Shown piece by piece: positions 25,530 through 34,932 of a stretch of 64,000 nt of DNA. Each line of letters begins with the position of its first letter. Positions within the stretch are counted from its first letter, which is position 1. Under the pieces are notes generated by a model. It did no database searches, was not told where the DNA came from, and saw only the letters and a program-made list of their open reading frames with translations. Source of the DNA: an uncultured Campylobacter sp. (lineage in GTDB: Bacteria; Campylobacterota; Campylobacteria; Campylobacterales; Campylobacteraceae); NCBI RefSeq assembly GCF_938015785.1, contig NZ_CALLWC010000011.1:36060-100059 (forward strand), in the 5' to 3' direction. The translations under genes were made by a program, and so were the position numbers.

Positions 25530-26688
25530 CGTAAGCGAGCTCAACGCCCAAGCCAAGACGCTTTTGGAGACGAGCTTTAGCTTCGTCGAGGTCGAGGGCG
25601 AAATATCTAAGCTTAGAATTCAAAGCACGAGCGGGCACTGGTATTTCACGATCAAAGACGCGAGCGCGGCGATCGATTGCGCGATGTTTAAATTTAACGC
25701 CGCACGGATAAATTTTATCCCCGCCGTCGGCGATAAGCTCATCGTAAACGGCAAGGTCTCGCTATACGCCCCCACGGGCGCGTATCAGATCCAGGTCTCA
25801 AATATCCGCAAAAGCGGCGAGGGCGAGCTGGAAGCGGCGTTTGCCGCGCTAAAGCAGAAGCTTAGCAAAGAGGGGCTTTTCGATGCCGCGCACAAAAAAC
25901 AGCTTCCGAAATTTGCCCAAAGCATCGCGATCGTCACGAGCGCGGGTTCCGCGGCGCAGGCGGATATGCTTCGCACGGCGCAGGACCGCTTCGTGCTTTG
26001 CAAGATCGATCTGTATAACGCGCTAGTGCAAGGCGAAGGCGCGCCTGCTTCGATCATAAGCGCATTGCGCGTAGCCGACGAGAAGGGCTACGATGCGATC
26101 GTCATCGCTCGCGGCGGCGGTTCGCGCGAGGATCTGTGGTGCTTCAACGACGAGGCCTTGGCGCGCGCGATCTACGCAGCCAAAACGCCCGTCATCTCGG
26201 CGGTAGGGCACGAGATCGATTTTAGCATCAGCGATTTCGTAGCCGATCACCGAAGCCTCACGCCCACCGCCGCGATGATCGACCTACTGCCCGATATTTG
26301 CGCGATCTTTCAGAGCTTAGACGGCGCAAGCGACGCGTTTGACAGGCTGATAAAAGATAAAATTTCATCCGCACAAAACGTGCTGAGCCTTGCAGCTTTA
26401 CAGCTTAAATCAAAATCGGTCGAGCCAAAAATTTCAGGCTCGCTTGTAAAGCTTTTAAATTTCGAGCTTAAATTTAAAAGTTTCATCGGCTCCAAGCTAA
26501 GCGCCGCAGAACTTGCGTTAAGCGCTAAGGATGAGCTTTTGGCGCAAAAGGCGAAATTTTTTGAGATCACCAAAGACCTCGTTCAAATCCAAAAGGGCGG
26601 CAAAACGGTGAGCTTGGGCGAGCTTGCCGCGGGCGACGAGTTCGTCCTTTGCTCGCAGCAGCTCAGCAAAAACGCAAAAATCATCTAA
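25522..26688 (+). CDS. xseA: Exodeoxyribonuclease VII large subunit
   Basis: Single-strand DNA exonuclease, 388 residues. An OB fold covers about 1-100 (SVSELNAQAKTLLETSF, GHWYFTIKD). The catalytic region has AIVTSAGSAAQADML, VIARGGGSREDLWCFNDE and SAVGHEIDFSISDFVADHRS. ATG at 25522 gives the conserved start; a longer frame reaching back to 25402 only overlaps ubiE. The coiled-coil part is shorter than in E. coli. Confidence 0.94.
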   Translation: MISVSELNAQAKTLLETSFSFVEVEGEISKLRIQSTSGHWYFTIKDASAAIDCAMFKFNAARINFIPAVGDKLIVNGKVSLYAPTGAYQIQVSNIRKSGEGELEAAFAALKQKLSKEGLFDAAHKKQLPKFAQSIAIVTSAGSAAQADMLRTAQDRFVLCKIDLYNALVQGEGAPASIISALRVADEKGYDAIVIARGGGSREDLWCFNDEALARAIYAAKTPVISAVGHEIDFSISDFVADHRSLTPTAAMIDLLPDICAIFQSLDGASDAFDRLIKDKISSAQNVLSLAALQLKSKSVEPKISGSLVKLLNFELKFKSFIGSKLSAAELALSAKDELLAQKAKFFEITKDLVQIQKGGKTVSLGELAAGDEFVLCSQQLSKNAKII

Positions 26689-26698
26689 AGGAGGCAAA

Positions 26699-27775
26699 AT
26701 GGATAGAGTAATAAATTTTAGCGCGGGACCTAGCACCATCCCGCTGGGCGTGCTAAAGCAGGCGCAAGAGGAGCTGCTAAACTACGCGGGGCACGGATTT
26801 TCGATAATGGAGATCTCGCACCGCACCAAAATTTTCGAGGAGATTTTGCATAGTGCGATGGACCACGTGCGCGATCTCTACGGCTTTTCGGATGATTTTA
26901 CGATTTTATTTTTGCAAGGCGGTGCGAGCCTTCAGTTTGCGCAGGTGCCGATGAACCTATACGCGGGCGGCGTCGCAGAATACGCCAACACGGGCAACTG
27001 GACGAGCAAAGCGATCAAGGAAGCGGGCGTACTCGGCATAAACTACCGCGTGGTCGCAAGCAGCGAAGAGAGCAAATTCGACCGCATCCCCGAGGTTAAA
27101 TTTTCTGACGGCGCCGATTACGGCTACATCTGCTCGAACAACACGATCTACGGCACGCAGTATCCGCAGCTGCCGCAGTGCGGCTGCCCGCTCGTAGTCG
27201 ATAGCTCGAGCGATCTGTTTTCGCGCCCCGTGGATCTTAGCAGCGTGGGGATGTTTTACGGCGGCATTCAGAAAAACGGCGGCCCCGCGGGCGTTACGAT
27301 GGTAGCGATCCGCAAGGATCTGCTGGATCGCGCAAACCCCAAAACGCCGATAATCCTGCGCTACAAGACGCAGGCGGATGCGGACTCGATGAGCAACACC
27401 CCAAACACCTTTGGAATTTACATGCTAAATTTAATGCTCGGCTGGATCAAGGACGAAATCGGCGGGCTCGCGGCGATGCATGAGCGCAACAAGCGCAAAG
27501 CGGCGCTACTTTATGGCGCGATCGATGCTAGCGGCGGCTTCTACCGCGGCCACGCGCAAAAAACTAGCCGTAGCCTGATGAACGTGAGCTTTAATATCGC
27601 AGATGCTGCGCTTGAGCCGGTTTTCGTCGCGCAAGCGGAGGCGGAGGGGATGATCGGGCTTAAAGGACACCGCGTCTTAGGCGGCATCCGCGCCTCGATC
27701 TACAACGCGATAAACTACGAAGACGTTGAAAAACTAGTCGCTTTTATGAGCGAGTTTGCGCGCAAAAACGGCTAG
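26699..27775 (+). CDS. serC: Phosphoserine aminotransferase
   Basis: PLP enzyme of serine and pyridoxine synthesis, 358 residues. The start MDRVINFSAGPSTIPLGVL is typical and follows AAAGGAGG. FLQGGASLQFAQVPMN, DSSSDLFSRP and GGIQKNGGPAGVTMV with the PLP lysine are present. An in-frame extension to 26624 is inside xseA and not real. Confidence 0.96.
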   Translation: MDRVINFSAGPSTIPLGVLKQAQEELLNYAGHGFSIMEISHRTKIFEEILHSAMDHVRDLYGFSDDFTILFLQGGASLQFAQVPMNLYAGGVAEYANTGNWTSKAIKEAGVLGINYRVVASSEESKFDRIPEVKFSDGADYGYICSNNTIYGTQYPQLPQCGCPLVVDSSSDLFSRPVDLSSVGMFYGGIQKNGGPAGVTMVAIRKDLLDRANPKTPIILRYKTQADADSMSNTPNTFGIYMLNLMLGWIKDEIGGLAAMHERNKRKAALLYGAIDASGGFYRGHAQKTSRSLMNVSFNIADAALEPVFVAQAEAEGMIGLKGHRVLGGIRASIYNAINYEDVEKLVAFMSEFARKNG

Positions 27776-28190
27776 CGGCGGTTAAATTTAGGGGGTTTGA
27801 ACGCGGCTCGCGCTTATAGACGAGATTGTTTAGGATCCGCGCTTGCCTTGCCGCTAAGCTGGTATTTGCCATAGTCCTCGCTTTTATAGCCGGTATTTTA
27901 CGGCAGAAATAGCTTTGATGCGGCTTAGATTTCGCTGCTAGAATTTTATTGAAGGCAAAATTTTATGATGTTAAATTTTGCATTGGATGAAGTCTGGTGG
28001 CTTCGATTTTGCAGCGGCGAGCGGACTTGGCGCTACTGGGATTTATTAGGTAGGATTTAATATTTAAAACGTTATTATCGGTATTTGAGGATGAAAGGCG
28101 GTTTATTTATGTAGGCGCAGGTTTAGCGTATCTGGCGTCTAAATTTAAGCTTAACCCTAAAAACGGGCAAAATTAAACGAAAGGATTTAA
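27776..28190. other. Gap with no recognised feature
   Basis: About 415 bases after serC. All frames are broken by stops, and I see AAATTTTA words but no clear promoter, RNA or gene remnant. The last 15 bases hold the AAAGGA site of the next gene. Confidence 0.5.
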
Positions 28191-28430
28191 ATGAGTTTTA
28201 AGAGATTTTTTGCAGTAGCGCTTGCGGTGGGCACTTTCGCTTCGGTGAGCGCAGAGGCTAGCGCTGCTGGGGATTTTTGTATCAAAAATGGCGGCGAGCT
28301 GATCGTCCGCAAAGACGGCAACGGCGTGGATTACACCGTTTGTAAGCTGCCTGACGGCACTATGATCGACGCTGAAGAATTTTATAAAACAGGCGGCGAT
28401 TTGAGCAAATTTAAGAGCGTAAATCGATAG
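28191..28430 (+). CDS. Small exported DUF333 protein
   Basis: 79 residues. A signal peptide ends near ASAAG (about residue 26). The mature part has FCIKNGGELIVRKDGNG and YTVCKLPDGTMIDAEEFY, the DUF333 pattern C...GG...YxxCxLPDG. Members are small periplasmic proteins or lipoproteins of unknown role, and the two cysteines may pair. AAAGGA precedes the ATG. Confidence 0.8.
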   Translation: MSFKRFFAVALAVGTFASVSAEASAAGDFCIKNGGELIVRKDGNGVDYTVCKLPDGTMIDAEEFYKTGGDLSKFKSVNR

Positions 28431-28551
28431 AATTTTATCGCTTGCGAAATTTGCAGCAGCGAAATTCCATAAAATTCTGCGTCAAAATTCCTCTTTAAAA
28501 TTTAGATAAATTCTAACTAGCAAGCGTTAGTGCAAGTAAATTATTTGGGTA

Positions 28552-28735
28552 CCTCATACAAAGTGAGGGCAGCAGGGTGATGGAAGAAATTTAATTATCC
28601 AAACATCAACGATGTGTGGAGATTTTGCTTCAGTAGGGCGCTGAAAGCAGTGGCTACGCAAAGCAGAAATATTTTAAGTGATTTGATGCAACGCAGGCAA
28701 CCTGCTAGATACTCGATTAAGACGCAGGTTTTTTT
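28552..28735 (+). ncRNA. Candidate structured RNA ending in an intrinsic terminator
   Basis: The stretch lacks open frames but has several stems. CCTCA/TGAGG lies at 28552-28568 and GCTTCAG/CTGAA(A)GC at 28627-28648. Near the end, GCAGG (28693-28697) can pair with CCTGC (28701-28705), while AACCTGC (28699-28705) can pair with GCAGGTT (28724-28730), which runs into seven T (28729-28735). The two pairings exclude each other, as in attenuators. I cannot match it to SRP, RNase P, tmRNA or a known riboswitch. No gene follows on the plus strand, so a free RNA is more likely than a riboswitch. Confidence 0.4.
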
Positions 28736-28830
28736 GGATATGTGATAAGCGTTTGTGCCCATACTTGTTGAATTTAAATTTTAGCCGTTCGTGGACGTCG
28801 CTCGCTTCCTTTTTTTGAAAGACTCAAATT

Positions 28831-29451
28831 TTAGTCGCTCGTGGGCGCCCATTCGCTTCCTTTGCCCGCGTAGTTTGGATACTGCAAGTACACAGGTAGC
28901 AGGTAGTCGCAGTTGATCGAATAGTACGCCTCGCCGAGCACCCATAGCTTCGCATCGAGTTTAGGCGTATCTATCATCCACTCTGTGATCGCCTCATAGA
29001 CGGCGTCCGCAAGCCCATCTTTGTCATGCGCGAGATCAAAGCTCTCCTGCACGCGCGCGGATTTTATTTCGCCAAGCATTTTTAAAAGCTCGTTCTTGCC
29101 TAGAAAATCGGCGAAAATTTTTAAATTTCGAACGTACGCTAAAGCTAAGCTCTTAAGCGCTTCGCCACCAAATTTCGGATCCTGCGGCGGGCAAAAATAC
29201 CTGGGCGCCACGCCTCGACCAAACGTCTCTCGCGTCCGCTGCGCCGTGACTGCGTAGATCGGCATTATGCGCGCTTGCAGCTCGGTGCCGTTTTACAGCG
29301 GCGCAAACACCGCCTCGACGCCCGCACCCTCGGGCATAAAGCACTGAAAAAGCCCATAAAGCTTATCCTGCAGATCGATCTCTTCGCAATCTAAGCTTAA
29401 ATCTATCCCCGCAGCCTCGTTAATGCGACTAGCGTACTCGAAATTTCTCAT
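28831..29451 (-). pseudogene. Unknown gene interrupted by one in-frame TAA
   Basis: The coding frame starts with MRNFEYASRINEAAG at 29451, reads 52 sense codons to VEAVFAPL, meets TAA (29293-29295), and continues in the same phase with NGTELQARIMPIYAVTAQRT to 28831. Without that stop it would be a 206-residue soluble acidic protein. The listed shorter frame from 29265 simply restarts at an internal ATG. One base change (for example from CAA or GAA) explains the stop. I do not recognise the family. Confidence 0.65.
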
Positions 29452-29453
29452 CT

Positions 29454-30143
29454 TCGCCCTTTTAAATTTTGACCGTCAAAGCGTTTGGGTGGAATTTTAC
29501 CTAAATTTTGCGCATTTGCCGAATTAAAATTTATGTGCGATGAGACTTTTGTAGAATTTAAAATTTAGCGGTTCGGTTTGGGTTCAGTACTGCGACAAAG
29601 CGGCGGAGCGATTGGCGGCGTTGAACAGGTTATCGTGCCGGCAGAGCGGTTAGCATGGCGGGCGGCTTATCATACGGCGGTGGATGGGTATCGCGCGGCG
29701 GGAGAGCGGCGTCTAACAGCGGCACATACGGCACATGACGACAGGGGTAGCCGATGATCGCGACCGCACGCTCGTGCAGCAGCTTGCTCGCAGAAGCGAG
29801 TTTTTCGCGCTCAGGCCGTCGCAAAATGGCGGGCGGTGTATTGGATAATGGCGGCTGCTGCAGTACTCGCAAGCAGCTCGTTCGTAAAAGCGCTTTTCGC
29901 GCTAAGAGCACGCATTGCGGCGCAAAGTCGGCGGCATTATTCGATTCGTTGCGCGCGAAATGAAATTTTATCGTTTAAATTCTAGAGCAAAACCTGCGCC
30001 TGCAGCGGCAAATTTACTTGTAGGAATGAAATTTATCGTCCAAATTTAGTAAAAGATAAAATTCCAAACCGCGCATTAAGTAGTATGAAATTTTATTTGG
30101 TTTTATTTCGCCGCGCAGCGGTTTGCACGGCTTGCTTTAAATT
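29454..30143. other. Gap without a supported gene
   Basis: About 690 bases. A minus-strand frame at 29630-29911 is rich in Pro, Arg and Leu and looks like a chance frame in GC-rich DNA. AAATTTTA words cluster at 29460-29580 and 29960-30130. I see no RNA gene. Confidence 0.5.
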
Positions 30144-30647
30144 TTATTCTATCCCCGCGAAGGCTGCCTTCGCGTCCGCCAGATCCTTCTCGTCCGGGTG
30201 CTTCGCAGCCTCCGCCCAGCGTGCAAGTCGCTCGGGGGTGATAGGGTGGGGCGAGTTGCCGCCGGCCGCCATTTTGCGCATCATTTCAAGTAGATTCGGA
30301 TCGATCGCGCCTTGGCAGGCAAACTCCATTATGATCTCATTGCCGTTTGCTTTAAGCCCCTCTTCAAAGGTATCCAGGCACTTGCGCGAATGCTCGCCGT
30401 CTGGCTCTGCGCCCAGAGTCATGAAAACGCCAAGCTTCTTGCCGTGAATCTTGCGTAAAAAGCGCATAAATTTTGCTTCGGCTTCGCCCTTATCGACGTA
30501 AAAGCCCAAGGCTATGAAGTCGTAGTCATCGACCTCGCCTTCAAAGTCGCGGAAATTTAGACTCTCGCAGCCTAGTTGCTCGGCGATCGCGTCGCCCACT
30601 TTTTTCGTGTTACCCGTTTGCGAGGTGTAAAGCACGATTTTTTTCAT
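30144..30647 (-). CDS. Flavodoxin-family protein of the heme operon
   Basis: 167 residues. The FMN phosphate loop TSQTGNTKKVGDAIAE is at about 8-23, followed by DYDFIALGFYVDKGEAEAKF and GVFMTLGAEPDGEH, as in the flavodoxins that sit next to heme-degradation genes. It probably supplies electrons to the radical SAM enzyme encoded just upstream, whose end it overlaps by four bases. The C-terminal 35 residues extend beyond a minimal flavodoxin. Confidence 0.82.
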   Translation of the reverse strand: MKKIVLYTSQTGNTKKVGDAIAEQLGCESLNFRDFEGEVDDYDFIALGFYVDKGEAEAKFMRFLRKIHGKKLGVFMTLGAEPDGEHSRKCLDTFEEGLKANGNEIIMEFACQGAIDPNLLEMMRKMAAGGNSPHPITPERLARWAEAAKHPDEKDLADAKAAFAGIE

Positions 30648-31858
30648 ACAAAGTCCTTTCTAATGATGTTTGCTATCTCTTCGTTGATGTTGTTGCCCCA
30701 AAAAATTCCGTCCAAGTTCAAGACCGATTTTTCATCCTTAAGCTCCAAAAGCCCCCAACTTTGAAATTCTTTGAGCTTTTGTACTACTTCGTCGTAAATA
30801 TTCGCGCTTAGGGCCTTTTTTAGCTCGTTTAAGCTTACGATCGGGTATTGAAATAGATTGCTTAGCACGCCGTATTTTGCTTCGCGCTCATCGATTCGCG
30901 AGATCATCTTGTGTCCCGACACGCCGTAAATTCCGAAGCCCGCTACGTGTCCGCCCGCGCCGTTGCCGATAGGCAGGATATCCGTGCCCTTGTGGCTTAG
31001 CTTGATGTAGCCGTAGTTATCGCGACCTTTTCGAGCAAGCTTAGTAAGCTCCAAAACCTCGAAATTCCCGCTTTGCAGCAGCGCCTCTGCAAAGGCATGG
31101 TGCAGCTTTTTATCAGTCGGCAGATCGTAGTAGGAGGTGTCGATCTTTTTGGATAGCTCCGAGCCATCGAAAAACATCAGCGAGTAAAAGCTGGCGCTAT
31201 CAAGTCCTAGCTCATCTACGTAGCGCGCGTCCTCTAGCGCTTCCTCCACGCTTTCGTTCGGGAAGTTGTAGATGATGTCGCAGCAGAGCATGCCGTCAAA
31301 TTTTTCTCTAAGCTCCTTTAGTCGCTCGATCGCTCGAGCGGGCTTATGCACGCGGTTTAGAAGCGCGCGCCCCTGTCTGCTGAAGGTCTGCACGCCGATG
31401 CTAAAGCGGTTTACGCCGAAGCTTTGCAGGGCGAGCGCTTTTTGCGTATCTAGATTATGCAGTGTGGTCTCTATGCTGATCTCGCAGTCGTCCGCGATCT
31501 TAAAATTTTTATGCAGCGCGCCTAGAACCTTTTCGAAGTGCGTCTCGCTAAAGACGCTCGGCGTGCCGCCGCCGAAGTAGATGCTTTTGATCTTTTTGGT
31601 GTCGAAGTAGGGCATCTCGCCGTAGTCTTTGATCTGGCGTATCAAAAATTTAGCGTATTCGTCCAGCTCGTCGCCGAGTTTGGAGCGCATCATCGAACAA
31701 AACGAGCAGATGTTGTCGCAAAAGGGCACATGCAGATAGATCACGCAGTCGCTGTCTTTTGAGGGCTGCTCCAGCGCGTCGAACAGCTCGTTTTCGCTTG
31801 CGGAAACGCTCTCGAAAAGTTTGGAGCGGTGGTGGGATTTAATGCGTTCTTTAAACAT
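30644..31858 (-). CDS. Radical SAM heme-degrading enzyme, ChuW/HutW-like
   Basis: HemN-type radical SAM protein, 404 residues. The cluster motif CDNICSFC (Cys47, Cys51, Cys54) follows YLHVPFC. SIYFGGGTPSVF binds SAM, and FSIGVQTFSRQGRALLNRVHKP is typical of the HemN family. Position in a heme import operon with a flavodoxin marks it as the anaerobic heme-opening methyltransferase type rather than coproporphyrinogen oxidase. It begins one base before the stop region of hmuT, so it is co-transcribed. Confidence 0.82.
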   Translation of the reverse strand: MFKERIKSHHRSKLFESVSASENELFDALEQPSKDSDCVIYLHVPFCDNICSFCSMMRSKLGDELDEYAKFLIRQIKDYGEMPYFDTKKIKSIYFGGGTPSVFSETHFEKVLGALHKNFKIADDCEISIETTLHNLDTQKALALQSFGVNRFSIGVQTFSRQGRALLNRVHKPARAIERLKELREKFDGMLCCDIIYNFPNESVEEALEDARYVDELGLDSASFYSLMFFDGSELSKKIDTSYYDLPTDKKLHHAFAEALLQSGNFEVLELTKLARKGRDNYGYIKLSHKGTDILPIGNGAGGHVAGFGIYGVSGHKMISRIDEREAKYGVLSNLFQYPIVSLNELKKALSANIYDEVVQKLKEFQSWGLLELKDEKSVLNLDGIFWGNNINEEIANIIRKDFV

Positions 31859-32641
31859 CTATTTCGTTGCCTCCGCGTAAATTTCATCCACCGTCTCGCC
31901 GATCTGCGGGCTGCCCCGTAAGATAAGCGTCGGAGCCTTTAAAATTTTGCCCGATTTTACGGCTTTGGTATTTTTAAGGATCGGATTTGCTTTTAAAAAA
32001 TCCTCTGTCTCGCCGCCCACAACTACGATTATATCGGGGTTTTGTTCTAAGATGTATTCGGCAGATACCGAAGGTGTGCTGCCTTTTAGGCCGTCTGCGA
32101 TATTTTTGGCGCCTAGGCGAGCGAAGATATCGCCTACTAGGGTTTTGTCGTTAAAGGCCATAGTGGCGTTTGAACCGAAAAATAGCGCTACTTTTTTGCC
32201 GCGAAGAGCGGGTTTGTCTGCAAAAATTCCATCCATCCGCGCGCAAATTTTATCCGCCTCGCTCTGTTTTTTTACGATTGCGGCGACCTTTTTTACGTTT
32301 TGGCAGATCTCTGCGGTGGAGTTCGCATCCATCGCAAGGCTCTTAAGTCCTAGCTTTTTTAGATCCTCGCTAACGCCCGCGGAGTGAAAGCTCGTGATGA
32401 CCAGATCGGGCTTAAGTTCGACGATCTTTTCCATATTCGGCTTGACATAGGTGCCTACGCTCGGTAGTTTCGCGGTTTCTGCCTCCGGGCGGATCTTGCT
32501 CATCGAAGTGGTGGCGATCGCAGCGATCTGATCCTGCGCCCCCAAAGCGTAGATGATCTCGACCGCAGCGGGATCAAGTACGACTAGACCTTTGGCGAAT
32601 ACAAAGCTCGCCGCAGTCAAAGCTATAAGAATTTTTTTCAT
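31859..32641 (-). CDS. hmuT: Periplasmic heme-binding protein HmuT-like
   Basis: BtuF-fold substrate-binding protein, 260 residues. A signal peptide covers about 1-17 (MKKILIALTAASFVFA). RLVVLDPAAVEIIYALGA-type start, GTYVKPNMEKIVELKPDLVI and NPDIIVVVGGETEDF are the usual lobes. Tyr in VGTYVKPN may be a heme ligand, as in ShuT/PhuT. The hmuU/hmuV neighbours and ChuW support heme over cobalamin or siderophore. Confidence 0.82.
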   Translation of the reverse strand: MKKILIALTAASFVFAKGLVVLDPAAVEIIYALGAQDQIAAIATTSMSKIRPEAETAKLPSVGTYVKPNMEKIVELKPDLVITSFHSAGVSEDLKKLGLKSLAMDANSTAEICQNVKKVAAIVKKQSEADKICARMDGIFADKPALRGKKVALFFGSNATMAFNDKTLVGDIFARLGAKNIADGLKGSTPSVSAEYILEQNPDIIVVVGGETEDFLKANPILKNTKAVKSGKILKAPTLILRGSPQIGETVDEIYAEATK

Positions 32642-33411
32642 AATTTCTCCTTTTTGGGTAGTATAAATTTTACCCCGTTTTCTTCTACTATTAAGGCGTC
32701 AAAGCCGTAAATTTCTTTTATGATCTGCGGCGTAAAAAGCTCGCTCGCGCTACCGCGATACCTCACTGCGCCGTCTTTTAGCATCAAAATTTCATCGCAA
32801 AACAGCGAGGCTAAATTTAGATCGTGCAGCACGATGACGCTCGTTAAATTTAAAGAGCGCGTCAGGTTTTCGCAGATGCTCATCGCCTCGATGGCGTAGT
32901 TCATATCAAGCGCGCCCGTGGGCTCATCGAGCAGTAAAATTTCAGGCTCGCTGACGAGCGCTCTGGCAAGCAGCACGCGCCCGAACTCCCCGCCGCTTAG
33001 CTCAAATGCGCTGCGATTTAAAAATTTCTTCACGTCCAAAAGCTCGGCGATTCGCTCTACTTTGTCGCGGTCGCTGGCATCGTAGCCGCTAAATGCGCTT
33101 TTTAGGCGGCAAAATCTGCCCGCAAGTAAAATTTCATTCACGTTTAGTGCGGCTGCAAGGGCTGTTTTTTGCGGCACGAAGCCGATGAGCGCGGCAAGCT
33201 CTTTGAGGCTATATTCGCTTGCTTTTTTGCCGTTTATTTCGATGATCCCGCTTGCGGGCTTTAAAATTTGCAATATGTTTTTTAGCAAGGTGCTTTTGCC
33301 GCAGCCGTTAGGACCCAAAATCCCGTAAAATTTACCCCGCTTTAAATTTAACTCGATGCCTCGCAAGATCGCCCGCTTGCCGTAGCTGAAGTTTAGCGCC
33401 GAAATTTTCAT
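32638..33411 (-). CDS. hmuV: Heme ABC transporter ATP-binding protein HmuV-like
   Basis: 257-residue ABC ATPase. Walker A GPNGCGKST at about 33-41, Q-loop GFVPQKTAL, signature LSGGEFGRVLLARAL, Walker B ILLLDEPTGALD and the switch His in VIVLHDLN. It overlaps both neighbours by four bases, which shows tight coupling. Confidence 0.87.
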   Translation of the reverse strand: MKISALNFSYGKRAILRGIELNLKRGKFYGILGPNGCGKSTLLKNILQILKPASGIIEINGKKASEYSLKELAALIGFVPQKTALAAALNVNEILLAGRFCRLKSAFSGYDASDRDKVERIAELLDVKKFLNRSAFELSGGEFGRVLLARALVSEPEILLLDEPTGALDMNYAIEAMSICENLTRSLNLTSVIVLHDLNLASLFCDEILMLKDGAVRYRGSASELFTPQIIKEIYGFDALIVEENGVKFILPKKEKL

Positions 33412-34376
33412 GCATGCTTCCTAAACGCGAGGTACAGAAAAAAGGGCGCGCCGAAAAAGGAGGTCACCACGCCGATCGGAATTTCTACCGGCGAGAGGGC
33501 GTTTTTAGCGATTACGTCGCAAAAAACCAAAAAAACTCCGCCGGTAAGCGCGCTAGCAGGGATCAGAACGGCGTTGCTCGCCGTATGAAGCGCCATGCGA
33601 AGCGTGTGCGGAATGATGAGCCCCACGAAGCCTATCATCCCCGTAAATGCGACCGAAAAGCCGATGATGAGCGAGGAGACGATGAGTAGGCTCTTTTTAG
33701 ACTTCTCGACGTTGAGTCCCAGCGATTTCGCCTCTTCGTCGCCGTTTAAGATGATATTTAGCTCGTGGCGCTTTGCGTAAAAATACGCCATGCAAAATAG
33801 CAGCGGCGGCAGCAAAAGCGCGATCTTTTGCCAGTTTGCTCCGCCTAGATAGCCCATCATCCACGCCGTAATCCTAAAGCTATCCTCTCCGATTAGATAG
33901 ACCGCGAAGGATGTAAATGCGCCCAAAAAGGACGACACAGCGATACCTACGATCAACAGAGTCGAGATCGAGCGAGTATGGGCCGCGAGCTTAAAGATCA
34001 CGAGCGAAAGTCCGCTGGCGGCCAAAAACGCGAAAATTCCGTAAAAAACGTCGCTAAGCCCCAGCAGGTAAGCTATGACCGCGCCGAAAGTCGCTGCCGA
34101 GGCGATGCCGATGATGTAGGGATCCGCAAGCGGGTTTAAAAATACGCTTTGCACCACCACTCCCGAGGTTGCCAGCAGCGCGCCTATTAAAATTCCAAGC
34201 ACGAGGCGCGGCAGGCGCATTTGCGTTAGAATTAGCTGCTTGGTCTCGTCTATCTCGCCGAAGGTGAAAAATTTTACGATGTCGCCCAGCGAAATGCTCG
34301 CTCCGCCGCTACTTACGGCTACTAAAGCAAGCAATATGAAAGCTACGATTAGAAAGAGATAAAATTTAAAGCTCAT
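33408..34376 (-). CDS. hmuU: Heme ABC transporter permease HmuU-like
   Basis: FecCD-family permease, 322 residues, about ten hydrophobic segments. LVLGILIGALLATSGVVVQSVFLNPLADPYIIGIASAA is represented by its parts LVLGILIGALLATSG and NPLADPYIIG. The coupling helix GFVGLIIPHTLRM is present. First gene of the heme operon. Confidence 0.87.
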   Translation of the reverse strand: MSFKFYLFLIVAFILLALVAVSSGGASISLGDIVKFFTFGEIDETKQLILTQMRLPRLVLGILIGALLATSGVVVQSVFLNPLADPYIIGIASAATFGAVIAYLLGLSDVFYGIFAFLAASGLSLVIFKLAAHTRSISTLLIVGIAVSSFLGAFTSFAVYLIGEDSFRITAWMMGYLGGANWQKIALLLPPLLFCMAYFYAKRHELNIILNGDEEAKSLGLNVEKSKKSLLIVSSLIIGFSVAFTGMIGFVGLIIPHTLRMALHTASNAVLIPASALTGGVFLVFCDVIAKNALSPVEIPIGVVTSFFGAPFFLYLAFRKHA

Positions 34377-34932
34377 AGCCCACCAGGCGAACTATACGCG
34401 CAGATTTCGTCGCGGCGGATATTTTTAAAATTTAAACGGCGCCAGGAATTTATGCGCGCGGAATTCATGAAATTTTCACGGCTGGTGCCATCATTTTTGC
34501 AGCTTGCATAGCTTTTGATATGGGCGCGCAAAAATACATAGCCGCACACTTGATCCGGCATAAATTTCCTCCTAAAAGTATTCGCGATTTTTATTAAGAA
34601 ATTAAAATCGTTATCATGGGATTTTATCGCTTGATTTCTTAAACCGCGATAAATTCTATAACGGCCAAGAGCTGCGGGGTTAAATTTAGGGCGATTTATA
34701 TCAAAATTTAGCGTGCCACGCAGCGGCATTTTAAATTTAAAATTCAAAATTTAGGTATTAAATTTAGACGCCGAAAGAGCTCTTTTTAATTTTGCAATTC
34801 AGCTTAAATTATAAAAACGTCGATAAAATACGCGCTAAATTTTATTTAACGAGCCCGGCTTTAAAGCCGCAAGCCGTTTTATTAAAACGACGAACTGCGC
34901 CAAAGCCGCTCGCTAAGCTTTGAGGAGTGGGT
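34377..34932. promoter_or_regulatory. Upstream region of the heme operon, possible Fur site
   Basis: About 550 bases between divergent hmuU and cstA. A 124-codon minus-strand frame at 34373-34747 is unlike any protein I know and is probably chance. Around 34601-34620 the plus strand reads AAAATCGTTATCAT, whose complement ATGATAACGATTTT resembles a Fur box; it sits in a very AT-rich block suited to a promoter. AAATTTTA words fill the rest. Confidence 0.35.

Noticed and set aside
28540..28735. tmRNA, RNase P RNA or SRP RNA at this place
   Set aside because: The universal cores of these RNAs, as far as I know them, do not occur here.
29630..29911. 93-codon minus-strand frame rich in Pro, Arg and Leu
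   Set aside because: Looks like a chance frame in GC-rich DNA. It has no motif and no neighbour to support it.
34373..34747. 124-codon minus-strand frame upstream of hmuU
   Set aside because: It overlaps the hmuU start by four bases, which looks like coupling, but the sequence is basic, of odd composition and lies in the divergent promoter region. I keep it only as part of the regulatory gap.
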